This document shows, one piece after another, positions 58,633-64,000 of a stretch of 64,000 bases of DNA. The first letter of the stretch is position 1. Every line of letters begins with the position of its first letter. Source of the stretch: a virus; the IMG/VR virus record IMGVR_UViG_3300042558_002668, positions 16,139-80,138 of that record, one strand, 5' to 3'. The position numbers and the translations under genes were made by a program. The notes beneath the pieces were generated by a model. It was not told the origin of the DNA. It was given only the letters and a program-made list of their open reading frames with translations, and did not search any database.

Positions 58633-59302
58633 AACGCAAGGCCCACTCATGCCGTGTTTGTCGCATGGCGTCAGACTTGTAGATCTTTTTTTGATATCTG
58701 CGATTTTGGTATGTGTCATCGCCGTTGTTGCCGGTAACGTCAAACCTATCATGTATGACATTTACCGGCAACTCTTTAACTGCTCCTGCTTCGTGACAAA
58801 TATCCTGTATCCACGAATCATTGCAGTTGCACAAACTCAATGTCCCAAATATGTCTATCCATGTGCGTGGGATAAAGGGAAATAAAGTTAATTTTTTATC
58901 AAAATTCGTAGTGGTCATGTGTAGCATGCCAACAAAGTCACTTTGTTCTGCCAAGCAAACATCCCAAGACTTGGTTTGCATCAACGCATCATCATTCCAA
59001 AGCAGTAGCCATTTGCCCTGTGCTTTGCTGGCCAACAAGTTGTAATAATTGTGCAATTCAATATAGCCCCAGGCTGGTGTTTCAAACACCTGTGTGCTTG
59101 CACCGTACCTGTTGATAAAATCTGTCCAGGCTGTTGAATTAAAATAATCTTTACTGGGCTGATCATCATGATCGTACGCAATTGATATCTCAATTGATGT
59201 GGGGTCAGCGGCACACTCTAACAATGTTTGCACACTGCGATTGACCAATTCCACTCTGTTTCGAGTGGGTAGCATAACTGTAACTAATGTATTTGATGTC
59301 AT
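58568..59302 (-). CDS. Family 2 glycosyltransferase
   Basis: A 244-residue GT-A enzyme. LVTVMLPTRNRVELVNRSVQTL is the nucleotide-binding opening; WLLLWNDDALMQTKSW has the DD motif; EAGAVKELPVNVIHDRFD follows. It lies antiparallel to the KpsS-like gene, overlapping its 3' end by 65 bases. The start at 59302 (ATG) is preferred over a GTG six codons upstream. Function: sugar transfer in the glycan island. Confidence 0.8.
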   Translation of the reverse strand: MTSNTLVTVMLPTRNRVELVNRSVQTLLECAADPTSIEISIAYDHDDQPSKDYFNSTAWTDFINRYGASTQVFETPAWGYIELHNYYNLLASKAQGKWLLLWNDDALMQTKSWDVCLAEQSDFVGMLHMTTTNFDKKLTLFPFIPRTWIDIFGTLSLCNCNDSWIQDICHEAGAVKELPVNVIHDRFDVTGNNGDDTYQNRRYQKKIYKSDAMRQTRHEWALRFMEYRASNGACEPSIAQTEPR

Positions 59303-59335
59303 GTTGTACTTAGTAACCACACCGGCAGTCTAGTC

Positions 59336-59343
59336 TATAAATA
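59336..59343 (+). promoter_or_regulatory. T4-type late promoter TATAAATA, predicted leaderless start at 59349
   Basis: A perfect TATAAATA ends six bases before the ATG, placing +1 on the A of the start codon, exactly as for the promoter at 56246. Both are followed by ATCT-type sequence and no ribosome site. Confidence 0.65.
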
Positions 59344-59348
59344 TCTAC

Positions 59349-60056
59349 ATGAACATTCCAGCATTTGTCATTGGCCTCAGCCAAATCCCAAGCTCAGCAG
59401 AGAGCTCTAAACGAGTAGTACAAGCTCTTGAAGATTTTGGAATTCATGCGCAACACTGGGAAGGCACATATGGCAACGATGCCATTGAATTGTTCAAGAG
59501 ACTTGGACGCGAAATCCAACCCACCAGCTTTAAAGGAAATCCAATTGATGCTGATTACATCAAATCATGTTCGCGTCCAGGGGTAATGGGCTGTTTCCAT
59601 AGCCACTACAGGTTGTGGCAACACTGTGTTGATCTTGATACAAATATATTAATTTTTGAAGATGATGTTATATTTGAGCGTGGGTTTGAACCAGTTGAGT
59701 GGACTGATGTATTGTTAGTTGCAACTGGCAAGAGTGTGCACACACATGAATTTTATTCTGAAAAATTATACTCTCCTAGTGGTGATCCAGCGGCTGTTGG
59801 TTTCAAGGGAAAAGTCATGCCGGGTGCTGTGGGCTACGGACTCACGCCTGCTGGCGCAACCAAATTGGTCACTCAATATTCACGCTATTATTTGCCCGCC
59901 GACAATGCCATGAATGCTACTGTGGTAGAACTGCAATGTCACAATTATCTAATGGGTAGAGCTGCCATTGACGTCGATGGCAAAAAAAGTCTTACCAAAA
60001 CCAGCATGTGGCATAAAATGCTCAAACGCTCTGCCAATACTGCTCAGTCCGGGTAA
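59349..60056 (+). CDS. GT25-like LPS glycosyltransferase
   Basis: A 235-residue enzyme with IPAFVIGLSQIPSSAESSKR, the family-25 opening; SRPGVMGCFHSHYRLWQHCVD; and ILIFEDDVIFERGF, the EDD motif of GT25 enzymes. GAVGYGLTPAGATKLV follows. GT25 enzymes include LPS galactosyltransferases. It converges on the gene at 60022, overlapping by 35 bases. Likely modifies an LPS or glycan acceptor. Confidence 0.83.
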   Translation: MNIPAFVIGLSQIPSSAESSKRVVQALEDFGIHAQHWEGTYGNDAIELFKRLGREIQPTSFKGNPIDADYIKSCSRPGVMGCFHSHYRLWQHCVDLDTNILIFEDDVIFERGFEPVEWTDVLLVATGKSVHTHEFYSEKLYSPSGDPAAVGFKGKVMPGAVGYGLTPAGATKLVTQYSRYYLPADNAMNATVVELQCHNYLMGRAAIDVDGKKSLTKTSMWHKMLKRSANTAQSG

Positions 60057-60834
60057 CTTTTAAATCCTTGGGTTTACTGTGGCCCAGTTGTTTTCTATCA
60101 CCTTTGAGGTGATCTAGGTATGCTCCCCAGGAAGTGTTGATCAAGGGATGGCCTTCACCCTGCACAATACCTTCACTCCAGTTGAGTTCCCGCACTGACA
60201 CCAAGGAACGCACATGGTCAAATACAAAACTATCATGCCATTCGTCAAGAGCAAATATATCTCCTTGGTCATACAGTGCTTGGAACTTTGCCAAGAACCG
60301 ACGGCCTGTGCTTGACCCAATATTGATTGCATATAATCCACATTCGGTGTACTTGCCAGTTCGTCCCAGAAAGCACAGATCATAATCGTTGCTGATCATT
60401 CGATTGAGATACTCAGTAGTGATCTCTGAGTGGCATACCATGTCGGCATCCATCCATATTAACCAGTCACTTTTGCAACACTGAGCTGCCGCAAAAATTG
60501 CATATACCTTGTGTGCAAATCTCACCGCATCCCATTTAAATCCTTTGCCAGCATCTCGTCGTTTTGAACGTACTGGGTCTGTTGATACATCACCGTTGGC
60601 CATGGGAACATGTTGCCACTTTTGTTTGAATGCACACAGTTCCGGACTGGCTTTTTCTAGATCAATTACCGCCAGGTTTGGCGCATGCTGTGTTACAACA
60701 CAATTTTCAGCATAGGCCAACATGTTTACATCCGATGGCCATGTGTTTAAAAATGTTTCAATCATGCGCTGACCGTAGTCTAGATATCCTTTATGATTGA
60801 AAGTGGTAACAACTGAAAATTTATGTTGACTCAT
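60022..60834 (-). CDS. GT-A glycosyltransferase-like protein
   Basis: A 270-residue protein starting MSQHKFSVVTTFNHKGYLDYGQRMIETFL, with DWLIWMDADMVCHSEI carrying the DxD motif. DLCFLGRTGKYTECGLYAINIGS follows. The start at 60834 was chosen since the next 33 codons upstream look like translated intergenic sequence. The gene diverges from that at 60873. Substrate unknown. Confidence 0.78.
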   Translation of the reverse strand: MSQHKFSVVTTFNHKGYLDYGQRMIETFLNTWPSDVNMLAYAENCVVTQHAPNLAVIDLEKASPELCAFKQKWQHVPMANGDVSTDPVRSKRRDAGKGFKWDAVRFAHKVYAIFAAAQCCKSDWLIWMDADMVCHSEITTEYLNRMISNDYDLCFLGRTGKYTECGLYAINIGSSTGRRFLAKFQALYDQGDIFALDEWHDSFVFDHVRSLVSVRELNWSEGIVQGEGHPLINTSWGAYLDHLKGDRKQLGHSKPKDLKVTRTEQYWQSV

Positions 60835-60872
60835 GCGTTTGCCTGTTAAGTATAATAAAGTATTTACACACA

Positions 60873-61712
60873 ATGAAATTCTCCATTTATAATAATTTTG
60901 GTGCTGGTAATAGTGCACCTGTGTTTGCCGCATTTGAGCAAGGATTAACTAGACTTGGGCACACAGTTACACATCACGACAACTCTGCAGATGTTGCTGT
61001 GATATGGAGTCAACTCTGGGCTGGCACCATGCAACAAAATCTCCCAGTATGGCAATTGTATCGCAATAGCAATCGACCAGTTGTGGTACTTGAAGTTGGG
61101 GCAATAAACCGTGGACATACCTGGAAAATATTGCCAAATGGTGTTAATCGCATTGTACTCAGTGGCAACAGCTCTAGTCGTAGTCAACAGTTGGGCATAA
61201 ACTCCTTGCCCTGGACCAACTCAGGAGAGCATGTGTTGATTGCGTTGCAGAGGCCAGAAAGCAATCAGTGGCACGGACAACCACAGATGCAATCTTGGCT
61301 AAACACTGTGGTGGATGAAATACAACAACACACTGATCGACCCATTGTGATCAGAAAGCATCCTAGATTTCGTGCTGTGACTATTCCCAGTGGATGTTCA
61401 GAGCAATTACCAACAAAAATTGCCAACACATACGACACGTTTGACTTTGATCAGTCACTGCGCAATGCCTGGGCAGTTGTTAACTGGAATAGCAATCCCG
61501 GTATTAATGCAGTGCTTAACGGAGTACCAGCCTTTGTTGGGCCTTCTAGTATTGCAGTGTCGGTGGCCAATACCAGCTTTGATAATCTTGACAATCCAGC
61601 AAGACCTGATCGAACACAATGGATTAATGATTTGGCTTGGACTGAATGGACTACTCACGAAATTGCCACTGGAGAACCAGTGGCAATTTACTTGTCCGAG
61701 ATCAACGATTAA
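60873..61712 (+). CDS. KpsS-like glycosyltransferase (second copy)
   Basis: A 279-residue protein related to the one at 57691: HVLIALQRPESNQWHGQPQMQ, RPIVIRKHPRFR and AWAVVNWNSNPGINAVLNGVPAF are the corresponding blocks. The N-terminal part (MKFSIYNNFGAGNSAPVFAAF) differs. The end overlaps the gene at 61709 convergently by four bases. No ribosome site is seen. Probably a GT-B glycosyltransferase acting on the same glycan as its paralogue. Confidence 0.7.
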   Translation: MKFSIYNNFGAGNSAPVFAAFEQGLTRLGHTVTHHDNSADVAVIWSQLWAGTMQQNLPVWQLYRNSNRPVVVLEVGAINRGHTWKILPNGVNRIVLSGNSSSRSQQLGINSLPWTNSGEHVLIALQRPESNQWHGQPQMQSWLNTVVDEIQQHTDRPIVIRKHPRFRAVTIPSGCSEQLPTKIANTYDTFDFDQSLRNAWAVVNWNSNPGINAVLNGVPAFVGPSSIAVSVANTSFDNLDNPARPDRTQWINDLAWTEWTTHEIATGEPVAIYLSEIND

Positions 61713-62161
61713 ACTTGAATGTCTTCCATGCCGGCTGTGCGTAGTCGAACCACATGCCCCATTTGCCATTGCTTGGTATCAAGACCTTTCATGATTCCCA
61801 ACCATTTGTTACGCAACAGTGCCACTTCGTTGATGATAGTTTCAAAGTCGATAACCTCATCCTCACCATCCACGTACTTTTCGGCGTCACGAGCAGTGAG
61901 TGCTCGTGCATAATTTTCTAAGTACTTTTGAAAATGGCGTCGACGGATTTTGCGTAGTTGTATGTTTAGGAGATTGAGTACTGCCTCAATCTCCTGTAAC
62001 TGGTTAAATCTATGTTCGGTAATACCAGGTAATGCTGTGATGTTGCGTTCAACCACACCGGAAATACGGCATTCGGATTTGGCAGACAATAGTTCTTTTT
62101 CGTAATGTGAGATAAAGTCTGGTATCGTCCCAAGGTCAGCAACCACACGGCTATACCACAT
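61709..62161 (-). CDS. Conserved T4-like phage protein beside uvsX
   Basis: A 150-residue helical protein starting MWYSRVVADLGTIPDFISHYEKELLSAKSECRISG and ending RTAGMEDIQV. The block LNIQLRKIRRRHFQKYLENYARALTARDAEKYVDGEDEVIDFE is very conserved in cyanophages in my memory. It is the third gene in the uvsX operon, so a mediator role such as UvsY is conceivable, but UvsY identity cannot be shown. TAATG couples it to the preceding gene. Confidence 0.75.
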   Translation of the reverse strand: MWYSRVVADLGTIPDFISHYEKELLSAKSECRISGVVERNITALPGITEHRFNQLQEIEAVLNLLNIQLRKIRRRHFQKYLENYARALTARDAEKYVDGEDEVIDFETIINEVALLRNKWLGIMKGLDTKQWQMGHVVRLRTAGMEDIQV

Positions 62162-62424
62162 TAGTTTTCCCAGTCTTCGTTTTCGTCGTAGTCTTCATCT
62201 ATGTCTTCGTCATCCTCTTCATCAAGGTCTTCACCATTGTCGAGATATGAAGCCAAGGCACGTTTGATGTCGCTATCGCCTTTAAAGGCATCACGAATGC
62301 CATCAGCGTCACTGTCGTTCTCCATTAGGATTTGAACCACAGTGTCTGCTGCCTCTGCGCGATCCACAGTATTGATATACCGTTTTAGTTCGCCCCAAAT
62401 TTCACTAGTTACACGTTCGCTCAT
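62161..62424 (-). CDS. Small acidic protein
   Basis: An 87-residue protein with a helical N-terminal half (MSERVTSEIWGELKRYINTVDRAEAADTVVQILMEND) and an extremely acidic tail (DLDEEDDEDIDEDYDENEDW). It overlaps uvsX by four bases. Acidic phage proteins of this type may mimic DNA or regulate the recombinase. Function unproven. Confidence 0.75.
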   Translation of the reverse strand: MSERVTSEIWGELKRYINTVDRAEAADTVVQILMENDSDADGIRDAFKGDSDIKRALASYLDNGEDLDEEDDEDIDEDYDENEDWEN

Positions 62425-63476
62425 TCAGCGTCCTCCTCCACGATACTTACCTCTTCCTTCTGATTTCCAAAATCGCTCATTACAGTATCCAGGCAAGCAT
62501 CATCATTGCGTTCCCAACCTTTGCGGAACTTCTTGATGATTTCGCCTTGGCTTGATGTGAACACTAGGCTATTGCCTTCTTTCTTGAGCAGGCCTTTTTT
62601 CTCAATCAAGTCTGTCAATCCCGAGTAAGGACTCATACCCGTAGTGTAAGGAATCTTGACCTGAACGCCTTCAAAAGGCTTGGCATAGCGTGTTTTCATA
62701 ACTTTACAGCCTGCACGGATACCGTTGACTTCAGAGACTTTGTTGCCGTCCTCGTCTTCTTTGAGCTTCATCTTTTTCATTGCTACCACGATACTGCTGG
62801 CGTAGATGAAACCTTGACCACCGGAGATCTTGTCATCAGGATCAAACATGTCCTGACTTGCGTATGTGTGGTTGGTACATACCAAGCCCACGTTATAGCT
62901 ACCAAACATGTTCACACAGTTACGCACCAAAGCGGTAAGTGCTTTGGGCTTGCGACCCAAGTCACCCTTCATTTCGCCTGCTTCAAACTGGTTGACGTCT
63001 GTGGGAGTCAACAACATACCCAGGCTGTCAATCACAAACAATACCTTGGGACGCTCGCCGTCTGCCAGTGCTTTGTAGTCACTCATAAATGTTGAAATTG
63101 TTTTAGCAACGTCATCAATCATGGCCATACTGAGTTTAAGAAGTTTGTCTGGACCTGTGTCAACCCCAAGTGCTTTGAGCCAGTCTTCATCCAGTGCGTT
63201 TTCACTGTCAATCAACACCACAAAGATACCTTGTTCTTGTGCGTGTTTAACAATGTTGCCTGAACAGATGTAGCTTTTGCCTGCACCCGAGTCACCAGCA
63301 AACACAGTGACTTTGCCCAAAGGAATGCCACGGTTAAAGTCGCCGCTGATCAAATAGTTTAAGGCAAAGTTGCCCGTGGAGATCCAGTCTGTCGGATCAT
63401 TAAAGCCAATACTAAGGCCTTCGATACTTTTTGTAATTTCCTTACGAAATTTACTTACGTCAAATGGTTTTCCCAT
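62421..63476 (-). CDS. uvsX: UvsX recombinase (T4 RecA-like)
   Basis: A 351-residue RecA-fold recombinase. VTVFAGDSGAGKSYICSGNI is Walker A; FVVLIDSENALDEDW and KVLFVIDSLGMLLTP give Walker B; VGLVCTNHTYASQDMF covers motif and loop L1; KISGGQGFIYASSIVVAMKK is the L2-like region. It forms filaments on single-stranded DNA and drives recombination-dependent replication. A terminator precedes it from the gp32 gene. SD AAGGAAC before the start. Confidence 0.96.
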   Translation of the reverse strand: MGKPFDVSKFRKEITKSIEGLSIGFNDPTDWISTGNFALNYLISGDFNRGIPLGKVTVFAGDSGAGKSYICSGNIVKHAQEQGIFVVLIDSENALDEDWLKALGVDTGPDKLLKLSMAMIDDVAKTISTFMSDYKALADGERPKVLFVIDSLGMLLTPTDVNQFEAGEMKGDLGRKPKALTALVRNCVNMFGSYNVGLVCTNHTYASQDMFDPDDKISGGQGFIYASSIVVAMKKMKLKEDEDGNKVSEVNGIRAGCKVMKTRYAKPFEGVQVKIPYTTGMSPYSGLTDLIEKKGLLKKEGNSLVFTSSQGEIIKKFRKGWERNDDACLDTVMSDFGNQKEEVSIVEEDAE

Positions 63477-63498
63477 ACTTGTTCCTTGAAGATGATAA

Positions 63499-63523
63499 AG
63501 AGAGAGCTGATTCAGCTCTCTCT
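63499..63523 (-). terminator. Hairpin terminator between gp32 and uvsX
   Basis: The near-perfect palindrome AGAGAGAGCTGA (499-510) / TCAGCTCTCTCT (512-523) is followed on the minus strand by a short TTTATC. The T tract is weak, so partial read-through into uvsX is likely. Confidence 0.7.
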
Positions 63524-63531
63524 AGTGCAGA

Positions 63532-64000
63532 TTACTGCTTTTGACGGCTACGAATCATAGCCAGGATGTCTTCGGCTTTTTGTGTAGGCTTGGCTGCGCT
63601 GACCGGAGCCGATGCCATTGGAGTGTCATCTTCGTCATCAAAACCAGATGCTGGTGCCGGTGCTGGTGCTGCCTTGGCAGGCTGTGAATCACTGTTGCTG
63701 TCAGCAGTGCTACCGGCTGGAGCATTAACGCCTGCAGGGCGGAAGTACTGCCCCCAACGTTCTGTGTCGTATGGTTGACCATCTACTGATGCTTCAAACA
63801 TCTCTTTCATCACACGCAACTCAACATCGGTTGGCTTCTTGGGCAAGAATGTACTGAGATCAAACAAACCATGTGTTTCCACAGCAGCCTGTTCAGCTTC
63901 AGTCAAGGCAGATTCTTTACGAGCCCACTTGCTTGAGTTGTAGTCAGCAAAGCCACCCTTGCTTGTTTTAGTGATACGGAAGTCTAGACCACGTTGTAAA
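63532..64000 (-). CDS. gp32 single-stranded-DNA-binding protein, C-terminal part
   Basis: The last 156 codons of a protein continuing beyond the right edge. The visible part starts LQRGLDFRITKTSKGGFADYN and runs through STFLPKKPTDVELRVMKEMFEASVDGQPYD to an Ala/Pro/Ser/Asp-rich linker and a conserved C-terminal tip DILAMIRSRQKQ. This fits the C-terminal region of T4-like gp32, where the acidic tail binds replication partners; here the tail ends in basic residues, which is unlike T4. It is upstream of uvsX, as in T4-like phages. Confidence 0.85.
   Translation of the reverse strand, partial: LQRGLDFRITKTSKGGFADYNSSKWARKESALTEAEQAAVETHGLFDLSTFLPKKPTDVELRVMKEMFEASVDGQPYDTERWGQYFRPAGVNAPAGSTADSNSDSQPAKAAPAPAPASGFDDEDDTPMASAPVSAAKPTQKAEDILAMIRSRQKQ

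Noticed and set aside
59349-60056. Interpretation of the window as a bacterial chromosome
   Set aside because: Host-like genes (pstS, ahpC, iscU, clpX, nrdAB) alone would allow this, but UvsX, UvsW, gp32, gp41/gp61-like proteins, PAAR spike and nATAAATA promoters in dense operons point to a T4-type phage.
1-64000. CRISPR arrays, integrase, insertion sequences or a prophage junction
   Set aside because: No regularly spaced direct repeats, transposase or integrase motifs and no att-like direct repeats were noticed in the annotated genes or gaps.

Overview
The window looks like part of the genome of a large T4-type tailed phage (myovirus) that infects a freshwater betaproteobacterium, probably of the Comamonadaceae/Burkholderiales. 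The T4-type backbone is clear: gp32 single-strand binding protein (partial at the right edge), UvsX recombinase, UvsW helicase, gp41-like replicative helicase, gp61-like primase, an ATP-dependent DNA ligase, class Ia ribonucleotide reductase NrdA/NrdB with glutaredoxin, a PAAR spike tip, and several likely virion proteins. T4/cyanophage-type late promoters (nATAAATA) occur upstream of several genes. The host assignment is an inference from host-derived genes whose sequences look betaproteobacterial (PstS, AhpC/AhpD, a phasin, IscU/IscA) and from the phasin, which points to a polyhydroxybutyrate-storing host. No integrase, tRNA, rRNA, CRISPR array or insertion sequence was recognised.

Layout. 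Bases 1-5.1 kb hold a phasin, a small basic protein and a phosphate-stress block (pstS, a PlcP-like phosphoesterase, a glycosyltransferase). The pstS and plcP promoters each carry a Pho-box-like direct repeat. Bases 5.1-8 kb form an oxidative-stress operon (ahpC ... ahpD). Bases 8-16 kb carry accessory enzymes: two amidinotransferase-fold proteins, a UV-damage endonuclease, a UDP-sugar dehydrogenase, a 2OG oxygenase-like protein and a glycosyltransferase. Bases 16.5-21.5 kb hold a proteostasis block (ClpS, Hsp20, ClpX) plus a large membrane protein. Bases 21.5-24.5 kb hold a possible structured RNA, DNA ligase and small early proteins. Bases 24.5-33 kb combine structural proteins with the ribonucleotide reductase genes. 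Bases 33-36.6 kb hold an exonuclease, an Fe-S assembly pair (IscU, IscA) and a radical SAM enzyme. Bases 36.5-46 kb hold virion or conserved phage proteins, a fused nucleotidyltransferase/ligase-like protein, helicase, primase and a sulfotransferase-like protein. Bases 46-54.5 kb hold a miniature DnaE-like protein, UvsW and an early AAA+ operon. Bases 55.5-61.7 kb are a glycan island with genes on both strands, and 61.7-64 kb is the uvsX/gp32 recombination cluster.

Most genes lie on the minus strand in tightly overlapping operons (ATGA and TAATG junctions). Three promoter classes can be read: strong sigma70 promoters with 17-bp spacers, several of them carrying palindromes and sharing sequence; Pho-box promoters; and nATAAATA late promoters. 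Several promoters are placed so that the transcript would begin at or next to the start codon, suggesting leaderless mRNAs. Together the accessory genes suggest a phage that keeps a nutrient-limited host productive: it would scavenge phosphate, detoxify peroxide, supply dNTPs and Fe-S clusters, manage protein quality and remodel surface glycans.
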